Below are positions 26,901 through 36,110 of a stretch of 64,000 nucleotides of DNA, piece after piece; the first letter of the stretch is position 1; each line of letters opens with the position of its first letter. The notes below the pieces were generated by a model, which saw only the letters and a list, made by a program, of their open reading frames with translations, did no database searches and was not told where the DNA came from. The DNA is taken from positions 124,001-188,000 of the forward strand of contig DASPNJ010000103.1 in NCBI GenBank assembly GCA_035626595.1. The letters run 5' to 3'. Source of the DNA: JAQGMV01 sp035626595. Its GTDB lineage: Bacteria > Pseudomonadota > Gammaproteobacteria > Burkholderiales > SG8-41. A program made the position numbers and the translations under genes.

Positions 26901-29150
26901 GTGCGCCATGGCATCGGCAGCACCACACACAAACAACTAGCGGTACTGCCGCTCTACGCGCTCGCCCTCTTCGCGAGCGCGCTGCTCTCGTTCTGGATTC
27001 AACCGCTGTTCGCGAAGCTGATCCTGCCGCGTTACGGCGGCTCGCCGGCGGTATGGACGACAGCCGCATTGTTCTTCCAGGTCACGCTGCTCGCGGGCTA
27101 TCTCTACGCGCATCTGATCGCGCGCCTGCCGGTCGGCCGGCAGTTGACGCTGCACGCCGTGCTCTTCGCGGCGGCCATGATCGCGCTGCCGGTGCAGGTC
27201 GCGAACATCGACCCGACCGTCACCGCGCCCGTTGTCTCGGTGCTGAGCGTGCTCGCGCTGAGCATCGGGCTCCCGGTTTTCGCGCTGAGCGCCACCGCGC
27301 CGCTGCTCCAGGAATGGTTCTCGCGCACCGGCCACAGTCACGCCGCCGATCCGTATTTTCTCTACAGCGCAAGCAACACCGGCAGCCTCGCCGCGCTGAT
27401 CGGCTATCCGCTCGTCTTCGAGCCGCTGCTCGGATTGCGCCAGCAGACGATCCTCTGGTCGGCCGGCTACGCGTTTTTCGCGGTCGTGCTCGTTTTGTGC
27501 GGCGTCGCGCTCTGGCGCAAAAAATCGTTTAGCGCGGCAGCCGCCGCGTCCTCGGAGAATGCTGCGCCCGAGGCATTGTTGACGGCCGGCACCCGCGTGC
27601 GCTGGCTGCTGCTCGCGTTCGCGCCGTCGAGCCTCATGCTCGGCGTCACGCAGCACATCACCTCCGAGATCGCCGCGGTGCCGCTCCTGTGGCTGATCCC
27701 GCTGACGATCTACGTGCTGACGTTCGTCATCGCGTTCGCGCGCAGGCAGTGGCTGTCGCCGCGCCTGATCGGCCGCGTGCAGCCGCTGCTCGTGATCCTG
27801 CTCGTGCTCGCGTGGCCGCTGAACAACCTCACCAGCGTGCTGATCCTGCATCTCGTCGTGTTCGCGGTGACCGCCATGATGTGCCACGCCGAGCTCGCGC
27901 GCCTGCGCCCGCCGGTGCGGCACCTCACGGACTTCTATCTGTGCCTGGCGATCGGCGGCGCCCTCGGCGGCGCGTTCAACGCGGTCGCGCCGATCGTCTT
28001 CGATTCGATCCTCGAGTATCCCATCGCGCTGGCGCTCGCGTCGGCCCTTCGGCCGGTCAATCGCGAAAGCAGCGCTCTGCCGCTGGAGCTGCGAGGGTCG
28101 GAACGGGAGAGGAACACGTGGAACTGGCAGCGCGCATCGCGCGATCTCCTTCCCGCCCTCGCCCTCGCCGCCGGGTTCGCCGTGCTCATCGCCTCAGACG
28201 TGCGCCCTTTCACGCACTCCGCATGGACAACGGTGGTTTACCTGCAGGCGATCGGTATCGCGCTCTACCTGACACATCGCCGGCCTCTGCAATTCGGCCT
28301 CGCCGTGCTGGTCGTCCTGCTCGCCACCCCGGCCGTTCATTCGGCCGAGCGGCTGATCGAGCGCCATCGCAGCTTCTTCGGCGTGCACAGCGTCGTGCGC
28401 GACGAAACCGACACCTTCACGGTGCTCATGCACGGCGTCACCGTACACGGGGCCCAGTATCGCGACGCCGCGAGGCGCACCCGTCCGACGACGTACTTCC
28501 ACGCCGACAGCCCGGTCGGGCAGGCGCTCGCCCAGCTCGGCGGCAACGGCGAGCTGCGCCGCGTCGCCGTGATCGGCATGGGGGCGGGCACGCTGGCGTG
28601 CCACAAAGCCCCCGGACGCACGTGGACCTTCTTCGAGATCGATCCGCTCGTCGTGCAGCTCGCGAAGGACCGGCGCCATTTCCAGTTCCTCTCCGAGTGC
28701 GCGCCCGATGCGCGGATCGTCCTCGGCGACGGCCGCCTTTCCCTCGCGGGCGAGCCGGAACGCGCGTTCGACGCGATCCTCATCGACACCTTCAGCTCCG
28801 ACTCGATCCCCGCGCACATGATCACGCGCGAAGCGCTTGCGCTGTACCTGAGCCGTCTGGATGCGAACGGCGTCATCGTGTTTCACGTGACCAACCAGTA
28901 TCTGGACCTCGTGCCGGTGGTCTCGTCACTCGTCGCCGACGCCGGCGTCGCCGCGCTGATGCCCGGGCCGCGGCTCGAATTCGCGCTCGACGAGCGCCTC
29001 GCGGCGCTACCCTCGACCTGGATCGCGATCGCACGCGATCCGAAACGTCTCGAAGCGCTCGCCGAACAGGAAAACTGGCAACCACTGCCGCCGCCGCGGC
29101 TGCGCGTGTGGACGGACGATTTTTCCAACGTGCTGAGCGCGCTAAAATAG
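26901..29150 (+). CDS. Polytopic membrane protein fused to a spermidine-synthase-like domain
   Basis: A 749-residue fusion. Roughly residues 10-440 form some twelve hydrophobic segments, including PLLQEWFSRTGHSHAADPYFLYSASNTGSL (a motif recurrent in this family). After a linker, residues 530-745 form a Rossmann methyltransferase-like domain of the spermidine synthase type (VIGMGAGTLACH, FFEIDPLVVQLA, IVLGDGRLSL, DTFSSDSIPAHM). Bacterial proteins of this architecture are mostly uncharacterised; polyamine synthesis is not shown. The GTG at 26901 is the first in-frame start after liuB. It lies between liuB and liuE on the same strand. Confidence 0.82.
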   Translation: MRHGIGSTTHKQLAVLPLYALALFASALLSFWIQPLFAKLILPRYGGSPAVWTTAALFFQVTLLAGYLYAHLIARLPVGRQLTLHAVLFAAAMIALPVQVANIDPTVTAPVVSVLSVLALSIGLPVFALSATAPLLQEWFSRTGHSHAADPYFLYSASNTGSLAALIGYPLVFEPLLGLRQQTILWSAGYAFFAVVLVLCGVALWRKKSFSAAAAASSENAAPEALLTAGTRVRWLLLAFAPSSLMLGVTQHITSEIAAVPLLWLIPLTIYVLTFVIAFARRQWLSPRLIGRVQPLLVILLVLAWPLNNLTSVLILHLVVFAVTAMMCHAELARLRPPVRHLTDFYLCLAIGGALGGAFNAVAPIVFDSILEYPIALALASALRPVNRESSALPLELRGSERERNTWNWQRASRDLLPALALAAGFAVLIASDVRPFTHSAWTTVVYLQAIGIALYLTHRRPLQFGLAVLVVLLATPAVHSAERLIERHRSFFGVHSVVRDETDTFTVLMHGVTVHGAQYRDAARRTRPTTYFHADSPVGQALAQLGGNGELRRVAVIGMGAGTLACHKAPGRTWTFFEIDPLVVQLAKDRRHFQFLSECAPDARIVLGDGRLSLAGEPERAFDAILIDTFSSDSIPAHMITREALALYLSRLDANGVIVFHVTNQYLDLVPVVSSLVADAGVAALMPGPRLEFALDERLAALPSTWIAIARDPKRLEALAEQENWQPLPPPRLRVWTDDFSNVLSALK

Positions 29151-29208
29151 CGGCCGCAGCACACTCCATCGCCGCACCATTCCCGCGGCGCTTTCAGCAG
29201 GGATTCCC

Positions 29209-30117
29209 GTGAACCTTCCGCGAAAAGTGAAGCTCGTCGAGGTCGGACCACGCGACGGCCTTCAGAACGAATCGAAAGCCGTCCCGGCCGCGGTGAAGAT
29301 CGAGCTCGTCGACCGCCTGACCGACGCCGGCCTGCCGGTCGTCGAAGCCACCGCGTTCGTGTCGCCGAAGTGGGTGCCGCAGATGGCCGACAACGCCGAA
29401 GTGATGGCCGGGATCCGGCGCAAACCCGGCGTCGCGTATCCGGTGCTCGTGCCCAACCGCAAGGGGCTCGATGCCGCGATCGCATCGGGCGCGGACGAAG
29501 TGGTCGTGTTCGGCGCCGCGAGCGAAACTTTCTCGAAGCGCAACACCAATTGCACGATCGCGGAAGGTCTCGCGCGTTTCGCCGAAGTGTGCGAAGAAGC
29601 GATCGCGCGCGGGCTCAAGGTGCGCGGCGATATCTCGGTGTGCCTCGGCTGCCCGTATGAAGGGGAGGTGAAGCCCGAAGCCGTCGTTCGCGTCGCACGC
29701 GAGCTCGATCAAATGGGCTGCTACGAGATCACGATCTGCGACACGATCGGCACCGGCACCGCGGGCTCGACGCGCGCCGTGGTCGAAGCCGTTGCGAAAC
29801 ACATCGCGGTCGAGCGTCTGGCGGGTCACTTCCACGACACCTACGGTCAGGCGGTGACCAACGTCTATGCGGCGCTGGAGTGCGGCATCGCGACGTTCGA
29901 CAGCTCGGTCGCCGGCCTCGGCGGCTGCCCGTATGCGAAAGGCGCCACCGGCAACGTCGCGACCGAAGACGTGCTCTACATGCTGAACGGTCTCGGCATC
30001 GAGACCGGCGTGGACATGGACAAGCTGATCGCCGCGGGCGATTTCATCTCGCAGTATCTCGGCCGGTCGACCAACTCGCGCGTCGCCAGGGCGCTCATGT
30101 CGCGCAAAGCCGCTTAG
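29209..30117 (+). CDS. liuE: Hydroxymethylglutaryl-CoA lyase
   Basis: A 302-residue TIM-barrel lyase. It shows VEVGPRDGLQNE at the N-terminus (metal and substrate Arg/Asp), HFHDTYGQAVTNVYAAL (metal-binding His pair), and the diagnostic GLGGCPYAKGATGNVATED with the catalytic Cys. It cleaves HMG-CoA to acetyl-CoA and acetoacetate, the last step of leucine degradation, and is the expected endpoint of the liu cluster. The start is GTG at 29209. Confidence 0.96.
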   Translation: MNLPRKVKLVEVGPRDGLQNESKAVPAAVKIELVDRLTDAGLPVVEATAFVSPKWVPQMADNAEVMAGIRRKPGVAYPVLVPNRKGLDAAIASGADEVVVFGAASETFSKRNTNCTIAEGLARFAEVCEEAIARGLKVRGDISVCLGCPYEGEVKPEAVVRVARELDQMGCYEITICDTIGTGTAGSTRAVVEAVAKHIAVERLAGHFHDTYGQAVTNVYAALECGIATFDSSVAGLGGCPYAKGATGNVATEDVLYMLNGLGIETGVDMDKLIAAGDFISQYLGRSTNSRVARALMSRKAA

Positions 30118-30119
30118 CT

Positions 30120-30178
30120 CTTCGTCACCTCTTCGTCATCACCTCTTCTCCGTCACCTCTTCCGCGTCACCTCTTCGA
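30120..30178. repeat. Imperfect CGTCACCTCTTC repeats after liuE
   Basis: About five units of (C)GTCACCTCTTC with small changes fill the 64-base gap between liuE and the DUF2889 gene. They share the GTCAC core with the octamer arrays but have a longer, variable period and the opposite strand polarity to the others. Confidence 0.55.
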
Positions 30179-30181
30179 ACG

Positions 30182-30739
30182 ATGCCGTTAACGCCCCCCG
30201 CTCCCCGCAAACGCATGCACACCCGCGCGATCGAATGCACCGGCTACGAGCGCGAAGATGGTTTGTGGGACATCGAAGCGCACCTCGTCGATACCAAGAC
30301 CTACACGCACTTGCGACGCAACGGCGGGCGCGATCGTGCGGCCGGCGAGCCGGTGCACGACATGTGGCTGCGCCTCACGATCGACCTCGACATGACGATC
30401 CATGACGCCGAGGCCGTAACCGACGAAGGGCCGTATCACACGTGCGCCCACGTGAACCCCAACTTCAAATCGCTCATCGGGGTGAAGATCGGCGCGGGGT
30501 GGCGCCGGGAGATCAAGGAGCGCCTCGGCGGCATCAAGGGCTGCACGCACCTCGTCGAGCTGCTCGGTCCGCTCGGAACCACCGCGTATCAGGCGACGGT
30601 GCGCGCCCGCGAAGCGCGCCGCGGGAAAGGTCCGCTCATGCAGAAGCCCTACCAGCTCAACTCCTGCTACACCTACAAGGACGATTCGCCCGCCGTGCTG
30701 GAGCGCTGGCCGCAGTTCTATACCGGGCCTAAGTCTTAG
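30182..30739 (+). CDS. DUF2889 domain protein
   Basis: A 185-residue protein matching the DUF2889 family, which has no known function. Characteristic segments are HTRAIECTGYEREDGLWDIE near the N-terminus, VHDMWLRLTIDLDMTI in the middle, and KGCTHLVELLGPLGTTAYQ towards the end; the CTHL motif contains conserved Cys and His that might bind a ligand or metal. It follows liuE on the same strand after a repeat-filled gap and may be cotranscribed. Family identity is confident; role is unknown. Confidence 0.88.
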   Translation: MPLTPPAPRKRMHTRAIECTGYEREDGLWDIEAHLVDTKTYTHLRRNGGRDRAAGEPVHDMWLRLTIDLDMTIHDAEAVTDEGPYHTCAHVNPNFKSLIGVKIGAGWRREIKERLGGIKGCTHLVELLGPLGTTAYQATVRAREARRGKGPLMQKPYQLNSCYTYKDDSPAVLERWPQFYTGPKS

Positions 30740-30749
30740 GCCGTCGAAA

Positions 30750-33700
30750 TCACGCGAACGAGTAGTCGCCCGCCGCGATCGCTGGCGTGTTCGTGAACGC
30801 GATCCGTTCCAATCCGCCGCTGTAACTGATCGTCCAGACGTTGCTCGCGGTCTGGGTGAACGTCGCGCCCGGACCGTAACCGTGAAAAAAGAGGTGGTCT
30901 CCCGCGGCGAAGTCCGTGACAGCATCGCCGTGGGCTTGTCCTGCCGTGAAACGGAAATCGTCGTTGCCGGCGCCGCCGTGGAGGCGATCCGTCCCCGCAC
31001 CGCCGTCGAGCTCGTCGTCTCCGTCACCGCCCTGGAGGTTGTCGGCCCCGCCGCGGCCGTTGAGGTTGTCGGCGCCGCCCAGCCCGACGATCTCGTTGGC
31101 GGCATCGTCGCCCGACAGAACGTCGGCGTACGAGATCGTGCCGATGAGCCCTTCGATCCCCGCGTAGCTATCGCCGGCTGCATCGCCGGTATTCGATGCC
31201 GGCGTCAACAAATCGGCGTGCACACCCGAGAGGGCATAGTAGTACGCCGCGTGATCTGCACCGATTCCGCCGTCCAGCATATCGCCGCCAAGCCCGCCTT
31301 CCAGGCGATCGTTTCCGGTTTCGCCGAGAAGCGTGTCAGCGCCGGCCGCGGCCTGCAGATAATCGTTGCCGCCCAGCCCGCGCAGCAGGTTGAGCGCGTT
31401 ATCGCCGACCAACGTGTCATGGAACGACGATCCAATGACGCCCTCGATCGACGAGAACGTGTCGCCCGTTGCATCGCCGCTGTTCAGCGCAGGCGCGGCC
31501 AGATTCCCCATGACCGCGGCCGGCGCCGTGCTGTAGCTCGCGACGTCGAAGCCGGCATCGCCTCTGAGGTTATCCGGACCCGCTCCGCCATCGAGGACGT
31601 CGTTGCCTTCCATGCCGAGCAGTTGATCGGCGCCGCCACGGCCGAAAAGGCTGTCGTCGCCGCCGAGCCCCACGAGGCTGTTCACTCCCGTGTTCCCGAA
31701 GAGCAAATCGCCATGGGCTATCGTGCCGATCAGGTTTTCGATCGAAAGATACTCGTCGCCGGCCGCATCGCCCGTATTGAGGCCGGGCGACATCAGGTCG
31801 GCCGTGACCGGCGCCGCCGCGTAGTAATAGACGGCGCTGTCGGTGTTCGGGCCTCCGTTCAATACATCACCAGCGGGGCCGCCTTCCAGGCGATCATCGT
31901 CGAACCCGCCTTCGAGCGTGTCCGCACCGGCGTGACCGACGAGATAGTCGTTGCCGAACGACCCGCGCATCAGATTCGAGTGACCGTCGCCGATCAGCAC
32001 GTCGTCGAACTGCGAACCGAGCGCGCCTTCGATCGAAACGTAGGTGTCTCCCATGGCATCGCCAGTATTCATCGACGAATCGAGGAGGCTCACCACCAGG
32101 CCGGACCCGGAGGCGTAATGCGCCAGGTCCGTCCCGGGCCCGCCGTCGAGGCGATCGGGACCCGCGCCGCCATTCAGCATGTCGTTTCCGGCGAGACCTA
32201 TGAGGTGGTCGGCTCGCGCCGCGCCGAACCCCGCGAACAGGCTGTTATCGCCATCGTCGTTCTGAAGTGTCGAGTTGTCACCGATCAGCAACGCCGAGCC
32301 ATTCGCGAAGCTCACATTGAATGCCGTCACCGACGTGAGGCCGATCGGCAACGTGACACTCTTGCCGGCGTGAGTGAACGTTGTCGAGCCGGCGGCTGAA
32401 GCTATGCCGACGGCTGGAGCCGAAATCGCCGCGTCGTCAAATACGAGCTGGTCGCGGGAGGGGTCGAATTCCACGATCGCAGTGCCATTCGCGAGCGACG
32501 ACCAGAGGTAGGAATCTGTCCGGGCCTCGATGAATACTTTCTTGGTGCCGGTCGTGGCGAGCGGCCCTCCGTAACCCTGGCTCCCCGCGTTGCCGTCGGA
32601 GAACGTCCAGTCGATCTCGACCGAAGCGGGCGGCGCTTCGCTCGTGTTCGAGTAGGCAAGCGAGCGCAGCACGCGTTCGACGCGGAGCTGTGTCGCGTTC
32701 GCGTTGAACGTGATCAGTAGCGTGCCGCTGGAATTCGTGACGACACTGCCGACGTCGAGCCCGTCGTACTGCAGGCTCTCGCCGGCCGTCAGCGTTGCGA
32801 GCAGACCGGTCGCCGAAAAGGCGTCGTGCGCATTCGCGCCGCCGTGACGCTCCAGGCGGAGTGACGCACCGGCGTAATTGCCGCTCGCGAGGAGCTCCGG
32901 ATCGAACACTCCGACGTCGGAATCAAGTACCACAGGCACGCCGTTCTCGACGAACAGCACAGTGCCGCTCAGGCTGTCCGAGGCCGTTCCGAACGACGCG
33001 TCGATGATGCCGTCCGCGTTGAGGCGCGTCGTCGAGAACAGGCCAGTGCTGGTATTTCCCGTCACCACGATCTTGCCGTCAGCCTGAAGCGCGGCCGAGA
33101 CGTCCTCCCACGCGTCCCCGAACGTGACGATGCCGTCCTCGTGAAAGCTCGTATCGAGCGTTCCGTCCGCGTTATAGCGGACCACCACGAAATCGCCGCT
33201 CCCGCGGCCGCTGACGAGGATCTTCCCGTCGGGCTGGACAACGATGTCCGAAGGCGTGCCGGGCGCTCCGTTCGTCACGACCACGCCGTCACCGTCGAAA
33301 GTCGAGTCGAACGTTCCGTCGCTATTGAGCCTGACGACGGCGAAGCCGCTGCCGCTTGCCGTGGCGAGGACGATCTTCCCGTCCGGCTGAACATCCACGG
33401 CTTCCACGCGATCGCCGCTCGGCCCGAAGATATCGAAAACCAGCGTGGCGCCGGTGCCGAACGTCGTGTCGAGGCTGCCGTCGGTGTTGTATCGAACAAG
33501 CGCCGCGTCGCCCGTGCCGACGAAGTCGACGGTCACGCCGCCCGCCACGATGAGCTTGCCGTCGGGCAGCAGAACGGCGCCGGATACGACATTCATTACG
33601 CCGAGCGGCGTGGTGATTTTCCCGTCCCCGTCGAAAGTCGTATCCAACGAGCCATCGCTGTTGAAGCGCGCCACCGCGAAGTCGCGGCTCCCGACGGCGA

Positions 33701-35180
33701 TCAACTTGCCATCCGGCTGGACCAGAATCTCGCTCGCGGTAGGCACGGACTCGAAACGCATGGCTGCAAAGCCGTCTACGCTAAAGGTCGAGTCGAGTGT
33801 TCCGTCAGGATTGAACCGAACGAGCACGAATCCCTGGCCGTCGCTGGCGCTGGTATGACCCGCAAGCACGATCTTTCCATCCGCCTGCAATGCCACGGCG
33901 TGAGCCTCCTCGAAGATATTGAGGCTCGCCGTGGCCCGGCCATCGCCGCTAAACGTCGGGTCGAGATGGCCATGTTCGTCGTACCGAACGACGGAAAAGT
34001 CCTGTTCCCCCCCATGCGTGTAGCCTCCTACGATGATGCGGCCGTTCGGCTGCACGATGACGCCGGACGCATGGTTGAACCCGCCGACGTCGGTCGAGAC
34101 GCTGCCGCCGAGTACGAAGGTGGGGGCGTCGTTCCCGTTGACCGCGACCGTCGTGCTGCCCGTCGCCGCGAGCGCTCCGCCGTCACCCTGCGCGCCCGAA
34201 TTGCCGTCGGAGAACGTCCAGTCGATCTGAATCGGTGCGGATATCGCGCTCGCGTTCGAGTACGCGATCGATTGAAGAACACCGTTGACCTTGGCCTCGG
34301 TCGCATTGCTGTTGAACGTGAGCACCAGCAAGCCGCCCGAGTTAGCCGTGACGGTGCCTACGTCGAGGCCGCCGTACACGAGTGATGCACCCGGTGTAAG
34401 GACGCCGAGCTCGCCGGAAGCGTGGAAGACATCGTCTGCGCTCGCGCCGCCGTGGCGGCTCAACGCCACGGATGCACCGGAATAGTGTCCCTGCCCCGCG
34501 AGCTCGTCATCGGAGACGTACACGTCGGGATCGAGCACGACCGGCGCTCCCCCGCTGGTAAACGAGGCGACCGCCCCGAGCGTATTGATGGGCGGGCCGA
34601 AGGTCCGGTCGAGCGTGCCATCGCTCTGGTAACGGACCAGCGCGAAGTCGGAATCGGCGCCGTCGCTCGTCCAGCCTGCGATTACGATTCTGCCGTCGGC
34701 TTGCAATGCGACGGCCTGCGCTTCGGTTTGTAGCTGGATCGGGATCGTGTCCCATCCATCGACACTGAACGACGGATCGAGTGCGCCGTTTGCGTCATAG
34801 CGATGCACGGCGAGGCGGCTCGCGCCGCCCTCTGGCGTCAAGGAACCGACGACAATAAGCCTGCCATCTGGCGCTCTGGCGATGGCAAATGCGAGATCTG
34901 CGCCGTAGAGATCCGTCCAGACGTGTCCATCGTCGCCGAACGCAAGGTCCGGACTCCCGTCGCCGTTCAGGCGGAGAACGAAAACGTTGCCGAATGAGAG
35001 GGTGTGATGGCCGAGCACGACGATCGTGCCGTCTGGCTGCAGCGAATGAGAGGGTGTGATGGCCGAGCACGACGATCGTGCCGTCTGGCTGCAGCACGAG
35101 ATCGGTAGCGCGCACCGAATGCGACGCCACGTCGAGCAGAAGACTGCCGTCGCCGTCCAAGGTAGTGTCGAGGCTGCCAT
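30750..35180 (-). CDS. Secreted delta-60/RTX repeat protein, main C-terminal part (frameshifted)
   Basis: The larger part of a giant surface or secreted protein. In frame from the 52-bp duplication at 34991-35094 onward it encodes many delta-60 repeats (LQPDGKI.. and LNSDGTFDSTFDGDG patterns), interrupted by two similar 120-residue modules (around 34110-34590 and 32560-32960) containing IDWTFSDGNSG. The last 500 residues have RTX-like calcium-binding nonapeptides (GGADQLLGMEGNDVLDGG and relatives) and a hydrophobic C-terminal end typical of type I secretion substrates. Codons between 35094 and 35180 are out of phase and not real protein. Probably an adhesin; no secretion genes are adjacent. 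Confidence 0.82.
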   Translation of the reverse strand: MAASTLPWTATAVFCSTWRRIRCALPISCCSQTARSSCSAITPSHSLQPDGTIVVLGHHTLSFGNVFVLRLNGDGSPDLAFGDDGHVWTDLYGADLAFAIARAPDGRLIVVGSLTPEGGASRLAVHRYDANGALDPSFSVDGWDTIPIQLQTEAQAVALQADGRIVIAGWTSDGADSDFALVRYQSDGTLDRTFGPPINTLGAVASFTSGGAPVVLDPDVYVSDDELAGQGHYSGASVALSRHGGASADDVFHASGELGVLTPGASLVYGGLDVGTVTANSGGLLVLTFNSNATEAKVNGVLQSIAYSNASAISAPIQIDWTFSDGNSGAQGDGGALAATGSTTVAVNGNDAPTFVLGGSVSTDVGGFNHASGVIVQPNGRIIVGGYTHGGEQDFSVVRYDEHGHLDPTFSGDGRATASLNIFEEAHAVALQADGKIVLAGHTSASDGQGFVLVRFNPDGTLDSTFSVDGFAAMRFESVPTASEILVQPDGKLIAVGSRDFAVARFNSDGSLDTTFDGDGKITTPLGVMNVVSGAVLLPDGKLIVAGGVTVDFVGTGDAALVRYNTDGSLDTTFGTGATLVFDIFGPSGDRVEAVDVQPDGKIVLATASGSGFAVVRLNSDGTFDSTFDGDGVVVTNGAPGTPSDIVVQPDGKILVSGRGSGDFVVVRYNADGTLDTSFHEDGIVTFGDAWEDVSAALQADGKIVVTGNTSTGLFSTTRLNADGIIDASFGTASDSLSGTVLFVENGVPVVLDSDVGVFDPELLASGNYAGASLRLERHGGANAHDAFSATGLLATLTAGESLQYDGLDVGSVVTNSSGTLLITFNANATQLRVERVLRSLAYSNTSEAPPASVEIDWTFSDGNAGSQGYGGPLATTGTKKVFIEARTDSYLWSSLANGTAIVEFDPSRDQLVFDDAAISAPAVGIASAAGSTTFTHAGKSVTLPIGLTSVTAFNVSFANGSALLIGDNSTLQNDDGDNSLFAGFGAARADHLIGLAGNDMLNGGAGPDRLDGGPGTDLAHYASGSGLVVSLLDSSMNTGDAMGDTYVSIEGALGSQFDDVLIGDGHSNLMRGSFGNDYLVGHAGADTLEGGFDDDRLEGGPAGDVLNGGPNTDSAVYYYAAAPVTADLMSPGLNTGDAAGDEYLSIENLIGTIAHGDLLFGNTGVNSLVGLGGDDSLFGRGGADQLLGMEGNDVLDGGAGPDNLRGDAGFDVASYSTAPAAVMGNLAAPALNSGDATGDTFSSIEGVIGSSFHDTLVGDNALNLLRGLGGNDYLQAAAGADTLLGETGNDRLEGGLGGDMLDGGIGADHAAYYYALSGVHADLLTPASNTGDAAGDSYAGIEGLIGTISYADVLSGDDAANEIVGLGGADNLNGRGGADNLQGGDGDDELDGGAGTDRLHGGAGNDDFRFTAGQAHGDAVTDFAAGDHLFFHGYGPGATFTQTASNVWTISYSGGLERIAFTNTPAIAAGDYSFA

Positions 35181-35892
35181 CCGCGTTGTAATGCACGAGA
35201 GTCAGAAAACTCGGCCAGCTAGAGCCTACAGCCACGATGCGTCCATCGGACTGCAGCGCGATGCTCGCCAGCAAGTCCGTATGAACGCTCAGGGCCGTCG
35301 TTATCTTTCCACCGACGCCGAAGGTCGCGTCGAGCGTGCCGTCCGCGTTGTAACGCGCGAGCGCGTAATCGCCGTTGAATCCGTCGGTAGTGTTCCCGGC
35401 GACGATCACCTTGCCGTCAGCCTGAAGCAACACATCGGAGACGGAGTCCGTTCGCCCGCCGAAATCGGTCGTGACCTTGCCATCGCCGTCGAAGCTCGTG
35501 TCGGGACTGCCGTCGGCGTTGAAGCGCACAAGCATGAAGTCCGCGTTGCCGGCGCCCATCCCGGTGGCCGCGACTAGGAACCGCCCGTCAGGCTGAAGGA
35601 CGATCGTCGGATTACCTGTTGATCCGGCCGGAACGACCAGCGATCCGTCGCCCGCGAAGGTGGTATCGAGGCTGCCGTCCGCGTTGTAGCGGACCAGCGC
35701 GATATCGAAAGCCGGCCCGTTCTGGACGTGCCCAGCGACGAGAATCTTGCCGTCCGGCTGCACGACGATGTCGGTCGCGCGGTCGTTGCTTGTACCCAAC
35801 TCGGTCGACAGCTTGCCTTCGCCGACCGTGAAAGTCGGCGCGCTATTCGACACGGGCGCCGCGGCGCCGCTCAGCAGATCTACATCGGTCAT
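34795..35892 (-). CDS. Delta-60 repeat protein, N-terminal part of the same broken gene
   Basis: This frame holds the true start (ATG at 35892 behind GGGGGATCC) and no signal peptide, which fits a type I secretion substrate. It encodes about five delta-60 repeats such as VQPDGKILVAGHVQNG and RYNADGSLDTTFAGDG. After LQPDGTIVVLGHHTLSF (encoded by 35043-35094) the frame enters the second copy of the duplicated segment and turns into a basic, non-repeat sequence (about 65 residues) before stopping at 34795. With one copy of the 52-bp unit removed, the gene would be a single 1,696-residue reading frame from 35892 to 30750. Confidence 0.82.
   Translation of the reverse strand: MTDVDLLSGAAAPVSNSAPTFTVGEGKLSTELGTSNDRATDIVVQPDGKILVAGHVQNGPAFDIALVRYNADGSLDTTFAGDGSLVVPAGSTGNPTIVLQPDGRFLVAATGMGAGNADFMLVRFNADGSPDTSFDGDGKVTTDFGGRTDSVSDVLLQADGKVIVAGNTTDGFNGDYALARYNADGTLDATFGVGGKITTALSVHTDLLASIALQSDGRIVAVGSSWPSFLTLVHYNADGSLDTTLDGDGSLLLDVASHSVRATDLVLQPDGTIVVLGHHTLSFAAARRHDRRARPSHPLIRQRFRSPPERRRESGPCVRRRWTRLDGSLRRRSRICHRQSARWQAYCRRFLDARGRREPPRRASL
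34991..35094. repeat. Exact 52-bp tandem duplication causing a frameshift
   Basis: Bases 34991-35042 and 35043-35094 are identical. Fifty-two is one more than a multiple of three, so the second copy shifts the frame of the delta-60/RTX gene. Removing one copy rejoins LQPDGTIVVLGHHTLSF to GNVFVLRLNGDG in frame. Confidence 0.95.
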
Positions 35893-36110
35893 TGGATCCC
35901 CCTAGCACACGCGCGTATCGCGCGTCGGAGCGTATGTCGATTTTTGCGACATCGCTTCTTCGGTTATGAGCAACTGCTTACCGGATCGTATCGCGAAGCG
36001 TGCCGCAAATGCCGGGGCAGTGAGGCGAACAAGCTGTGACGCGCCGGACTTTGTGCCGCTGTGCGAGCGCCCTGCGCTTAGTTGTCAGGCTTTGCCCTAC
36101 AAGGCCTGCA

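Noticed and set aside
30870..32270. Repetitive DNA that could be a CRISPR or satellite array
   Set aside because: The periodicity is in-frame glycine/aspartate codons of RTX calcium-binding repeats, with no conserved spacer-repeat pattern.
35893..36110. A gene in the 218-base gap before the RTX gene
   Set aside because: No open frame with a plausible start and protein-like composition was seen; the stretch is best read as the RTX promoter region and the MFS 3' flank.
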